DNA of 64,000 bases from assembly GCA_965178125.1 (NCBI GenBank), contig OZ237754.1, positions 1 to 64,000 on the forward strand. The letters run 5' to 3'. Below the pieces are notes generated by a model. It saw only the letters and a program-made list of their open reading frames with translations, did not search any database and was not told the DNA's origin. The stretch comes from Bilabrum cf. latius (taxonomy: Eukaryota; Bigyra: Bicosoecida; Bigyra; Bicosoecida). Both the position numbers and the translations under genes were made by a program. Below, one piece after another: positions 23,501 to 35,539 of this stretch (its first letter is position 1; the number at the start of each line of letters is the position of its first letter).

Positions 23501-26500
23501 TTGAAGCTAGCGAGGTCAACGAAGTGCGGTCCTCAGCGATGGGCCCGTCGCTGCTGGTTGACGACGACGGGACGGAGCTGAAATCGCCGACCTAGCTCTG
23601 TGCACAAGTTGAGATGGAGTTGCGCGCTCCATAGGGACACGGACACAGCGAAGTCCTCGAACAGCTTTCCGACTGCGTGGATGACCTCTGCTGGCTGGTA
23701 GAGAAAATATCCATGGACTGCAGCCTAGCTGAATTAGCTTCGTCCAGTGCTAGAGATGTTGGTGTCGAACTGATTCACAGAGCTTTGGAATCAAATAGTC
23801 GTTCAAACGTGCTCGACAGTGCACGGCAATGGAGTACCCGGAAGTCTACGTCGATGGACGCTGTGCTCGCAGCCTACATTCGAGACATTGGTCGAGCCTC
23901 CGAGATTGCAAGCGAGGCCGAGGCAGAGCAGCACCCCAATGCTGCAGGCCAGGGTGCACCAAATGGTGCCTGGTCCAAGCCTGCAGCAGGAGGTACTGGA
24001 GATAATAGTCATGCTCCCATGAGAAGCAATGCTGATCATCCTGGCTGGCGGACGCTATTCATGGCTTGCGGCACCACACTTGAGCGCCAGGTATTCGTTC
24101 GTGGCCTCTTCGAAAATCTTTCAGTTGAGGTCGCTTCTATAGTTGCCGCGTAGAACGGTGACTTGTGGCACAGCGGTGGTCATGACCTGTCAATCATTAA
24201 GGCATCCAATTCGACTCGGCATACGCATACCCACTTCTTGGATTCGTACTTTGCGCTGAGCCGTCGAATGAGCAACATTTATGCGCCATCACAGCTCCAC
24301 CAGTGGGTAATGAGGGCAAGGACAGATCCCGCGGTGCTATCGGCTGTGCTCCGCACGTTGGCCGCTCGCGAGGCGGCCTCCATGAAAAGTTCAGCGGGCG
24401 TAGCGGTGCTGCAAGGGGTTTTGCATAAGACTGCTGTGGCAATTGGGATGCCCTTGTTTTCACTAGCCACAGCTGACACATCTAAGTCGCACGCCTCAGC
24501 TTCTATGGAAAGGCTACTGTCAAGAGCTGCGTGTGATCGAGTTGCCCTCGCGGCAATTGATGTACAACGCGCCAACACGGCTGGGGTGGTTGCTCGCCTG
24601 ACGAATTCCGACCGGCAGTGCGGCAAAGCAGCAGAGTAGCAGGTGCAGGCAACTTTGGGCCAGTTTAGGAGTATTTCTCGGGACCCTCTCCACCGCACAC
24701 GATCAGACTCGAGCATTGCTGCCGGTTTACAGAGATTGCAGCGAATTTCGATGTTGAAGCTCTCGGCAAGACCGCAGTGTGTCAATGCCCGAGAGCAGCC
24801 AGGCGAGGCCCGCGCTGGCGGTGAGTGTATGGGCCATGATTCGCAAGAACTGTTTGCCATGCTTCGGTTTGGGCGCGGTGCGCTGCAGCTCTCCGCCAAA
24901 GGGGTTGCAACAACTGCAAGATCCGTAACAGATTTCAAGCGCTTCGATGGCTCCGGTGCTACGAGGCACCACCTTTGCCAGGATATGCGATCTGCAGGCT
25001 GCGAGGTAGACGTCTTGCAGCTAACCGAAGAGGGAGAGTACGGGGTCTCCCTCGTGCGATCGGGCAGTGGCACTCAGATGCCAGCCTCTTCTGAAAGCAG
25101 TGGCGCCGTAGCTCGCAGCATCAGCAGCAGCAGCAGCAGCAGCAGTAGACGCGGGCTGAGTTCGAAGATATTTGCGGGGCGACCCAAGCCATCGGCACCC
25201 AAGAAAATACCGACGGAGGAGCGCTCTAGACCGGTGGCGGAGTATCGACGAGGATCAGAGTCTGCTGACACCGCCCACACAACGAAACGTGGTGGTACTC
25301 CGGCACTAGCACCTGCCATACCGAGACTTCGAGCGGTGTCCTGCGGCTACGAGACCACCAGGTTGCTCCGGCGGTACAAGCCAGGTGCTCTGGTTTTGCC
25401 GTCTCGATTGGCTCGCAACTTGCTGTCCAAAGTGTCCGCACGGTTCGGACAACTCGGTAACGCGAGACTGTGCAGTCCTACGGGGTCGGTTTCACCATCT
25501 TGGATGCAACTGTCGTCTCAACTGGCCAAGCACGGAGCCGTCCAACTGGCTGCTCGGGCAAGTGTTTCCGCAGCGCTCACTACGACAGTAGCCATTTCTG
25601 ACGAGGACGACCGTGTGCTGACTAACCACTGGGGTAATGAGGCCAGTGCAGAGTTGACGGAGCATCTTAAGGTTGTGCACGACCACATGGATGGCGATGG
25701 TGGGGTGGCAATGCCGGCTAGTCTAGTAGGAGCCCTCCTTGAGATGTTTCATGCTGAGTATAGCACCGCTGGTGGTTTCGAGATGAATGATAACGACGCC
25801 TGTGTACAATTTGCTTGCTTTGAAGCCGCTACTCGCGCTGGTGATCCCGCTGCAGCCGAGCAAGCAGCTCGGTCCAATAGATTGGCTCGCTGGGTTCCTC
25901 GACTTCGCGCCGTTGGGCTAGACACTGAAGCACTCCTCGACGCGTATAGGGGTGGCATTGATGCTGATTCAAGCGTGCTCAGTGTCCCTGTCTCAGCTTC
26001 AGGTCACACCATCGTGGGAACAGGCGAAATGCGAGAGCTTTCTGCAGCCCAACTCCAGTTGCTATTCCGAGGCGCAGGCTTCAACTTTCGGGCTGTGCGG
26101 CAGTACCTGCAGACACTAGGGGCAGACGAGGTAAGGTCGCGGAGGGCATTCTTGGATTCACTTCTTGCTGGGACAGAGTCGCAGAGTGCCAATGCAAGCC
26201 TGCAGGTTGACGGCGTGGGCGGGGAGGCGCATCTCGTAGCATGGCGACGACGAGCCACCGAGGCGATGTCAAGCATGCTGATTCCTGATGCAGTTGCCTG
26301 CCTTGGGGAGAGACTGCCTGGAATCAATCCGACTGATTACTCAAGACTCGTGTTTGCAATGGGTTCCGTGCACGAACTGCGCCCACGGGACGCACAGATT
26401 CGAAAGGCGCTTGCCGTCGGTCGGCTTGCAATGGCTATTCGCCCTTTGCGCCGCGTGACAGCACAACGTCAAGCGGTTCGATTGTAGTCTCTCGTGCAAG

Positions 26501-29500
26501 AAATAATGAACGCTACTCGAAAGGTTGGAGGCAGCTGCGATGCTATTGCGGGTTCTGTTGGCGATGACGAACGTAGCGAGGTTGGCACTGGGCAGGAGCC
26601 AGCTTCAAGTTAGAAGGCAGTGGATGCACTCTGCGAACTACTCGCTCAGTCATTCACCGATTCCTACGTGGCAGGTAATATGAATGGTGCAGTGGGGCAG
26701 GGAATCGACAATCAATCCGACTGGTTCCTGCCCCTCCCGCAGCTCCTGGCTGAGCCCTTGGAAACGCTGGTGCCGCAGCTACACCCAAGCGGTATCACAC
26801 AGCTGTTACCGCTTGCGAGCATCCTGGGGATCGATCCAGATGAGCTGCATGCTGCGCTAGCAGTGCGCATGTGTAGATGCATCGTCAGGCATAGAGTTTT
26901 TACAGCCCAAGCCAACGCGATACTTGCGCGGCTTGCAGCCGACCAAGATTACGGTGCGCGCGAGAGCTTTGCTGCAATAGCAGCAGTGGTTGCAGATACC
27001 CCTGGGATAGCTGCGGAGTCGATTGGGTTCGAAGATGTGCAGCAGGTGTTGGGTGGCATCTAGGATCAGGCGTACTTGGTCGAAGCCGTCATTTCGTGCT
27101 GCAGGGAGGTACCCAGTGACTACGCAGACCTGGCAGAGATATGTCCAGAAGTTTACGACGCCGCGAATGCTTTCTGTGTCTTTGGTTCCATTGTTGCAGA
27201 CGAGTTCGACAAGGTGGTCGCAGACAGAACTTCTGACGCGGTCACCGCGTAGTCAAGCCATGCGCTGCAACACCGACGGTTTGAGCGGCTGGATGATGAT
27301 GCACTTCCTCAGATTGACAGCGCGTTCTTGTCGATTGGCAAACAACCCGCTGTCGACAATCAAAGCTCTGAAGTACGAACGATTGTGTCTGACACAATAG
27401 TCACGGCGCATTTGCAGACACTTGATTCTGCTCGTTCGCGCGAGAGCCACAGTGATTCTGCCACTGAGAGTTTGTCAAGCTCATTTCGCGCTGCAATTCG
27501 GGCATGCGGTTCAATCGAAGGTATACTAGCGCTCCGAATCGCTTTATCTACCATGGCCCACTCTGGCGCGTCGAAGGAACTCGAAGACTTGGACAGCGAA
27601 AGCAAGGGCGGGGACTCCATGCCCAGCGATGAGGACGATTTCAGGATGCTCAGTGCTGCTAGAGACAGCCAGGATCGACACCTGAAGGCCCTTGTGTCCA
27701 AGCTGGAGGTGGCACTCATGGGGCCGAACGTATACGCGGCCTGCGTTGGAGATCTCGGACAGCTTTGGACTTCGGCGATATCAGTGGATGAGCACCTGGA
27801 AGAGACTGATGGCGCTCTGCTCCAGGACGGAGTTGATTTGAGCGCAGTACCGGAAGAAAGTGCCGATGGGGAGGGGAACAAGTACAGCCATCGGCCGAGA
27901 GAAGTTCGACCGGACCTCAGTGCCAAGGATACTCAGGCTGCAGCATAGCTCATACGGCGATTGGGCCGTCTGCTGGCTCCTGCTGAGCATCAGAGCACCT
28001 CCGGCTCGTAGCGTAGCGGCAGCGGGTGGATCAGGCACATGCAGCTGCATCACGTGTTGTGTTCGATATCCGCAAGGTTTGGAGTGGACTTACAGCAAGT
28101 GGCCATGTTGTATGCGAATGAGGCCCTCGGCGCAAATGCCGCGGAGCGCTGCCACCAGCGAGCAGTTGAACTTGGGTCTGGACAGGCCGCTAGTAGCACC
28201 ATCGGCACTGTGGTTGAAGATGAGGACGCCGAGGTGCAGCTGGAGTTCGAGCTGGCGTGGCTGTTGGGGAGACCAAGACGAGACCCAGCGGGGTACTGGC
28301 AGATGTACAAGGCGCTGGCAAGCCCAGAGGCGTGCTACCGAGCTCTGCTCAAGGTGGCGTTTGCTCCTGAGCCCGAGGCTGAAGCCGGAGGTGCCTCTGT
28401 TCGCGCGACACGTGCCGGGTCCAGGCGATCCTAGGCAAAGGTTGTGCCCCCATCCAAGCGCGGGCGGGCTCCGACCCCGATTATGCGAGCCCGTGCCTTG
28501 CGAGTGGCCTTGCGGATCGCGAGTGCCACAGAGCTGGAGACCGCATGCCCCGGTGGCCTGAGGTCGCTTGTAGCTCAGTTGCTGTCATGTGGGCACGTAG
28601 CCAGGTTGTGTGCCCTAGGCGGGTCAGACACGGCGAAGGGTGCCGGGGCTAGGGCGACAGGCCGTGCAGACGGTAGGAAGTCAGGCCGTCGAGATGGCAT
28701 GCGGTGGGATCACGCCACCACCGTGCGAGATTTTGTGGCTTGCGATAAGGGATCGTTGGCCAGGGGGCTGTGGAGGGACATGCGAACATCCAGGGCGGCG
28801 GTACGAGAGGTGGTCAGCTTGGTGATCGACTTCGGGGCCGGCGATGAGGTGCTGCTCGAGTCTGCTCTGAGACAGGCGCTGTCGCTCGGGGACCACCGCT
28901 TCCTGCTGGACGTTTGCCTGTGCCTCCAGGAGCTTTCAGCTTCGGCTGACTCGGCGCTGGAAGCAGCCATCCAGGAGGCGGAGTAGGAGGCAGAGGTACA
29001 CAATGACGAGCATGCGGTGGATATCTGGATGCTGGGCGCTTCCCGCAGCCCGGCAGCAGTGCTGAAGTTAGCAGCAAGCGGACTAGCGGCTGTCGAGCAA
29101 AGCGAGGGGTCTGAGGAGTCCGTACGGGGGATACAGACTCCTGTTCTGACGGCCCAGAAGTCGCGGTTGGTGGATGGCCGGCTGGGTGTGCTGGAGGTCT
29201 TCCTGTCAGCCGCGGGAGAGAGCCTGGAGGCGCTGCTGCAGGCGCTGAGGGCGCGGCGGGAGGAGGAGCAGGGGAGTCCATGGGCAGGGTGGGTTGCTTA
29301 GCGGCTGGAAGCAGTGTGCCGGTGCATGTCTTTGTGTTCTGCAGATATGCCTGATGCTGCCCCTAAGCCAATGGGGACTGCGGCAGAGCGCTTGGCAACG
29401 CTAGCAGAGTAGCTTTTGTGTCTGCCAGCGGCCCGTGCGACGGAGGCCGGAGGTGAGGCTGCAACTCGTAAGTCTGGACAGGAGGGAGACGGGCTGCGGG

Positions 29501-29562
29501 AGCACTTGTCAGGGCTAGCTGATCGATTGTGGCGAGTATGTTGCGCGCTGCGTCAGCTGTAA
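20523..29562 (+). CDS. ROD/KNTC1-like giant kinetochore protein (2,978 aa)
   Basis: A 7-codon first exon (20523-20543, donor GTAAGT) joins in phase to one 8.9-kb exon (20647-29562) ending in TAA. That exon is interrupted only by many TAG codons. The N-terminal part looks like a beta-propeller (AASFSPNGDLLIVGDAEGRI near 21090); the rest is alpha-helical repeats. Two segments match vertebrate KNTC1/Rod as I recall it: RAVRQYLQTLGADEV..FLDSLLA near 26090 and INPTDYSRLVF near 26325, compared with LDPYDYE in KNTC1. Rod, with Zw10 and Zwilch, recruits Mad1-Mad2 and dynein to kinetochores. NBAS/Sec39 proteins share the architecture and are the main alternative. A polySer run lies at 25120-25150. The exon structure is clear; the family call is moderate. 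Confidence 0.62.
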
Positions 29563-29983
29563 CGGTGATGAGGCTATGACAGTAAGGGGGGGGCAAATAG
29601 TTTGTGATTCTACTCAAAGGTGCACGTTATCATGAATGAACACGTTTGTTGACAAGACAGACCACACTGGGGCTCTTCCACGCAGACAATGGCGGGCAGA
29701 TGGCGGAGGCAGCTTGTACTTCTGCTGCATCTAGACACATGGGCGCCATGGCTGGCCGACGGCCGCTAAGCTGCCACGCCCTGCTTGGTGCCTGCCTTCT
29801 GCGGTACATCCCCATCCATTCGCCAAGTTGTTTACATTTCCCGGCTTGGCTAGTGGGTCCAGCACCCAATCCAAAATGAGGTGAGCCTTTGCCCTAGAAT
29901 TAGAAGTAGCGTGCACATTACTCGAATAATGGTTATTGTGCTTGCATATCAATATCGCCTCTAGATCACACGAACTTTGCACT
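29563..29983. other. Intergenic, CNOT3 upstream region
   Basis: A 421-bp gap between the TAA of the ROD-like gene and the CNOT3 start, both on the plus strand. It holds a short G-run at 29585-29592 and no convincing coding sequence. It probably contains the terminator of one gene and the promoter of the next. Confidence 0.5.
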
Positions 29984-32065
29984 ATGTCATCTGCAAAGAA
30001 GCTACAAGGTACGAATATTACACTCTATAGGACGAATGCCTCTTGAATGAAATGCGAGGCACGGTATGACTGCGAAACGCTATCGTTGCTGAGGAGCCCA
30101 CCGTATTCTATCTCGCAGCGGACATTGACAAGACACTGAAGAAGATCAATGATGGCATCGATGCATACGAGCAGAAATGGGAATTGGTAAGGAAACTGCG
30201 TCGAGTGCGCTGCGGTCACTGGATATTTGTAGCCACTACGGGTGGTCGGACGTCCCTGCTCAATTATTTCGCAGCTCATGGACACTGACGCTCCTCATCT
30301 CAAGGAGAAGTACGAAAGTGACTTGAAAAAGGAGCTGAAACGCCTGCAGAAACTGCGAGAATTGGTCAAAAATTGGGCGAACTCGTCAGATGTCAAGCAG
30401 AAAGAGCCTTTGTACGAAGCTAGATCGAAAATCGAGCGTCGCATGGAGCGATTTAAGGCTCTAGAGCGAGAGAGTAAAACTAAAGCGTACAGCAAGTAGG
30501 GACTCATGCGAGAAGACGAGCCGGATGACCCCGAAAAGGCCGCCACACGAGAGTGGCTGAATGATATGCTGCGGCAGCTCGCCACGCAGACCGACGAGAT
30601 GGAAGCCGAGTTGGAGCAGGAGCAACGCAAGCGCAAACCTGATGCAGACACTGAGGAAGAACTCGAGTCATGCATAAACACGAACCGCTGGTACACAGAG
30701 CGCCTGGAGCAGCTGGTGCGTCTGCTGGACAACGACGCAGTGGAGCCCCCTTCCCTGGAGGACTTGCAGGACCTGGTGGCCGACCATTTGGATAGGGGCA
30801 GGGACGCAGACTACGTCCCGGACATGACAGTCTTCGAGGACTTCGAGAGCCTCTTCGTGTTCGACGATGATGACGATGACGACGAGGATGACGACGAGGA
30901 CGGAGGCGTCGGGGCTGCGGCAGATCCGAGCCAGGGGGCTGCCGCAGGCGGAGCTGGGGCGGGCGAGTCGTCGGCGTCCAGTGCAGGGGCCAGCAAAGCC
31001 AAGAAGTCGAAGGCAGAAGAGGCAGAGGAGGCAGCTGCCAGTGCTCGCCGGTCGAAACTCAAGAAAAAGGCTGCCAAGAAAGAGAAGGAGAGACAGCAAG
31101 CATTGGCAGCCAAGCGAGCAGTTCCGGTTCCTCCTGTCGATAAGGCTGCGCCCGCATCGACCACAGCTTCAAATCCCACGCCGGCCTCTGCCCAGCCACC
31201 CCGACCCATCGCTGGATTCCGTAGTGCGGTCCGCGGCGCCGCCATGGCCCAGCGAACCACACCGACCCCAGTCACGCCGGCGGCACTCGCCGGGGAGGCA
31301 GCCGCATCCCCCGGGCCCCAGCTCGCAGCAGTAGAGCAAGCTGCCCCCAAGCTGGCCCCCAAGGCGGGGACGGACGGCGGGGGCGTGCGGGGTGCAGCGA
31401 ATGGTGCTGTGAGCATGTCTCCGCTGCAGGGAGGTGCATCGCACGGTGGGGCACCCGACGGCAGCACCGCCAGCAGGGGCGCAGAGGGGTCTGACTTGCG
31501 GGAGGCCAGGAGGGGGCTGGCGCAGTGGACACTCCGAGGTCCACCTGCAGACGCGGGGGGCATGACTCGGGGCATGAGTCTGGAGCACAAGGCAGAGATG
31601 GACCTGCTGCCTGAGCCCATGCCCCTCGAGGCAGCCAGGGAAGCGCTGATCCAGATGCAGGCCACCGCGAGTCGACTGCCCTCCCTCCCCGACGTGGAGC
31701 CCCCTGCGGCGTACATGCCCCGCAGGCCCGCCCCCGGACACTCCTCGTTCCCCTCCAGGCCCTTGGCCTCGCTGGCCACCCCGGCCATGACCTCCAGGAT
31801 GACGACACAGTCGCTTTTCTTCGTCTTCTACATGCAGCAAGGGACCTTTGCGCAGTACCTGGCGGCTAGGGAGCTGAGGAAGAGATCTTGGAGGTTCCAC
31901 CGCAAGTACTTGACCTGGTTCCAGAGGCATGAGAAACCAGAGGTAGCGACCAAGACGTACGAGAAGGGCAGCTACCTGTTCTTTGATTACGAGCAGGGGT
32001 GGTGCCAGAACATCGTGAAGGACTTTGTGTTTGAGTACGCCCATCTGGAGGATGAGCTCAAGTGA
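29984..32065 (+). CDS. CNOT3: CCR4-NOT complex subunit 3 (NOT3/NOT5 family, 627 aa)
   Basis: Three exons: 29984-30008, 30119-30186 and 30275-32065 (TGA); both acceptors read TCGCAG and the phases fit. The N-terminal NOT3 coiled coil is plain ([57 protein letters not shown]). One TAG at 30497-30499 directly follows KAYSK; animal and plant NOT3 have Glu there followed by Gly-Leu, so Gln is a mild substitution. An acidic patch (30866-30900) and an Ala/Pro-rich linker lead to the C-terminal NOT box ([37 protein letters not shown]). The protein is part of the main cytoplasmic mRNA deadenylase complex and binds NOT1 and NOT2 through this box. Confidence 0.97.
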
Positions 32066-32187
32066 ATAGATTCAGATTCGTGCATCGTTTGCTACTGGGC
32101 TGTGCTGGTGCCCAGTGCCGGTCCGGATGATCCGATCCAACCGAGCTGCAATTCAACCGCACACACGCAATGCGACTCTAGCAAAGC

Positions 32188-35100
32188 ATGGGCTGCTGGC
32201 ATAGGCTCACATGCATCGTAATGCTGGGCTGCATGACGCCTCCGCTCGTCAAAGCCTGCGGGGTGACCACGCACTCAATGATCGCTCGCCGCGCAGCCGA
32301 GTACATGAGCGGCAACTCGAGCCTGCAGCGATTTGCAGAGCTTCAGGTAAATAAATCCGAAACTGAAGCCGGCTTCTTGCATCCAAATGGAGCATATGAG
32401 GTAAGCATTCGCCGGTTTGGCAACTCCTTTGCTGCATCTTAAAGGCTTGGTTCAGAATCTTGAGCGATTCTTCACTTACTCTGGCGTATGCAGGCAGGAG
32501 CCCCGTTCCCTGATTACCTCTACGCATGTGGCAACAACCACGATGATGGAGAGTATGCCCATTGGCCGCCGTTTCTGAGGTTTGCCGCCATATACATTCG
32601 AAATGAGACGCTGGATGGCGGAGATCCGGCCGACCCTTCCAGCTGGCCTGAGCACGCACAGCGTCTGTTCGCGTTCATGGCGGGTGTTGCTTCTCACTAG
32701 ACCGCGGATGTCAACTGGCACGGGCTGCGATTCACACCTCCCGGCTACGGCCTCATCGAAACAATTGGGGGGCAGGACTATAACTGCACCGGAAGGCTGG
32801 CCTCAGGCATGCGCTGCTACGAGGCGAACGGGGAGACGTCAGGAGATATTGCCCACACCATGGCAGATGTTGGAGGGGAGTTCCTGGCATCGTTTCAGAC
32901 GCCTCTCAAGTGGTGGCGCCCGGAGGAATGGTGGGTGCCGACCGAGGACCTCGTGAAGATCTTCAACCTTGGTGGACACTTCCCCAACGCTAGCGCTATC
33001 GAGGAGTGTGCGGGGGTCTTCTTTGTAGAGGCACTGGCGATTCGAGACCTGGCTTGGGCCATCGAGACGATCGAGACGCAGCGCTCGCCCACCTTCGTGG
33101 ACGAGTACATGTCGATGCTGCTCGGGGGCGTGGACGACATGGCAGTGTGGAGCGCACGCACGCAAGAGAGGCTCGCCAACTGGACGGCCTATGGCCCACC
33201 CCCCCCGGACAGTCTCCCTCCAGACGTAGCAGAGGGGCCTGCGCCCGGCAGTCGCGCCTTTTAGCCTCGCCCTGAGAGCCTCCGATTCGCCCGCGAGCTG
33301 GTCCGTCGACTGGGCGGGGAGACCGGCGGCGTGGCCCGAGCCCTAGCTGTCCTCGGTTGGAGGACGGAGCGGGATAGTCACGGGGCCACGCGGTTCGTTC
33401 AAGTGCCGCGACAGGGCTAGCTACCGGCGCGAGGGCTGGAGGAGGCTGTGCGTGGGGCATACCGGGCTGCCACGGGGGCAAGAGCGGGGTTGGGCAGCAG
33501 CAGCAGCAGGAGCAGGCAAGGGGGTGAGCCCTGGGCTACTGCCAGAGGCGGTGCTGCAGTTCCCAGCAGGGACCCAGCTGGAGTGGCTGGGGCCGCTGCT
33601 CCTCTGGCGTATGCAGGCGGCGGTGGCATGGCCTGGGTGGATGCAGACGGAGACGGCCTCGTCGATGACCTGGCGGTGGGTGCTCCCGGGCTGTCGGCCA
33701 GGGAGGGAGAAGACCCCGATCGAGTGAGAGGCAGCTGTCCCCAGGGAGGAGGCATCTTTATCATTGTAGATGCGCTGAATGTCTCGGCTTGGGCTAACGC
33801 CAGCATGCGTGGCCCCGCAGACCTGGGGGCATGTGCCGCGGGGCCGCTGGGCCGCGTGGGAGCCACAGTGGCGGCTGCAGATCTTGACGCAGATGGAGCA
33901 GCTGACCTGGTGGTAGGAGCCCCCGGGGCGAAGGCAGGGGACTGGGGACATGTGACGAAAGTGCCTGCGCTGCAGTACCGCGGGGCCATCCTCGTGTTTT
34001 CAACCCTGGCTGCCTCCATCCAAGCTCCAGCCGGTGGTTTGGCGCTACCACCCCGACCCACGGTCGTGGTGGAGGCCCCATCGACGGCTGCCCTCAGTTT
34101 CCTAGGGTCAGGGAGCATGATCGCAGCCGCAGTGCGTGGGACCATGGGCCAGGGTGCGGCGGTGCAGGACGTGCTGGTGGGTGCCAGCACTGCGTACGTG
34201 GACCCCGCCCTCGGAGGCATGGGCTTCTCTGGAGTTGATTGGAGCCACGTGACTGGCTGGAAGGAGTTCGCTGTGCAGCGCGGGGCCGTCGTGGTTGTCA
34301 TGGCCGACGCAGTGCCGACTGTGGCCGGGTTTTGGGAGCAGCAAGCACGGGCGGTAGGCGCATCTACTGACGGTGCACCTGCCTGGATGTCGCTGGATGA
34401 TGCCATGCATGCCGGCGCCGCTGCCCAGTTGCTGCCCTCCTCCCCCACAGAGATCGAGATCGTGACCGCCCCAGCAACTGCCGCAAGGGCCTCCTCATCG
34501 GCTGCTGATACTATTACGCCTCCAGCGAGCGAGGCGTTTCCGTGGGGCACCGGCATGTCTCCCTATGCCAAGTGTGGGTCGTCCCTTGCCGCGACTTCAA
34601 GCCTGCTGCTCATTGGGTGCCCGGGGTGGCGCATGCCCAGCACCGGGGAGCCCATTGGGGCGGCTCTGGCTCTACCATTGCCTCTCCCTCTGTCCCTGTA
34701 GGATGCAAGTGGCTTCTCTGTGGTCGGCAACAGCACCATTGCAGGCAAGGCCCTATACGGCCCGCACGCCTTGTCGCAGGCAGGGTACAGCCTGGCAGTG
34801 ACGCAAGGCACCAATACCACAACCACCGGCACTGGCAGTCAGATCGTGCTGATGGGGGCCCCTGCTGCCGACCAGCCGGGCGTGCCTCCATCCCCCATCA
34901 GCAACACCACAGCGGGCAGCGGGCCATCAGCGCATGGCCAGGTGTTGGCCATACCAGCTGCTGCAGTCGCCTCGCTCCCGCCTGGGGCATGGAGGAATGC
35001 AAGCGCGCTGTCTCTGACGTTTGGAGGGGCCGTGGTGGGCGGTGCTTCTGCTCAGAGCAGGCTAGGTCATGCTATCGGGGCTCTGTGCGGGGGCCAGGCG

Positions 35101-35460
35101 GGTTGCTCGAGGGCCAATGCAGGTGCAGGTGCCAGTGGTGCGATTTTGCTGGGAGCCCCGCTTGCCACCAGCCTGCCCACTGGAGAACAAGGAGCGCTTC
35201 CAGAGGGCGGTGCAAACGCTGGCAAGGTATTTTCTGTTGACAGTAGCAGTCTACGGGGCGGATCCGTCCACGCGAGCATCGAGACAGTGGCGCAGTGGGC
35301 TGCCGCCCCCAGTGAGGAGTACGCCCGCTTCGGGGAGGGCCTGCTGGGTGGGTGCGGCGAGTCCGGCCAGTGCACATGGGTGGCTGCTGCTCCTCGGTCT
35401 AGTAGGGGAAGCGTGACCGCAGGGGGCATGTCAGGGTCTTTGTATGCGATTTCAAGTTGA
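32188..35460 (+). CDS. GPLD1: GPI-specific phospholipase D with FG-GAP repeats (about 1,059 aa)
   Basis: Exon 1 is 32188-32400 and exon 2 is 32494-35460, ending in TGA. A signal peptide precedes CGVTTHSMIARRAAEYM, matching the mature start of GPLD1 (CGLSTH). Zinc-dependent phospholipase motifs follow: AGAPFPDYLYACGNN, HWPPFLRFAAIYIRN and ADVNWHGL, then LGGVDDMAVWS as in the animal enzyme. From about 33450 on, FG-GAP/integrin-like propeller blades are visible (WVDADGDGLVDDLAVGAPG, AADLDADGAADLVVGAPG). Four in-frame TAG codons occur, one in SH-Q-TADVNWH inside the catalytic domain. The enzyme cleaves GPI anchors from surface proteins. It is longer than the mammalian enzyme (about 840 aa). A possible donor at 32346 leaves the exon 1 end slightly uncertain. 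Confidence 0.9.
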
Positions 35461-35539
35461 TGCTGCCTGCCACACAAAAACCGGAACTCATCTACTGCAG
35501 ATCGGTCAGAAATCACTTTGCTGCGACTGATCGCAGCTT

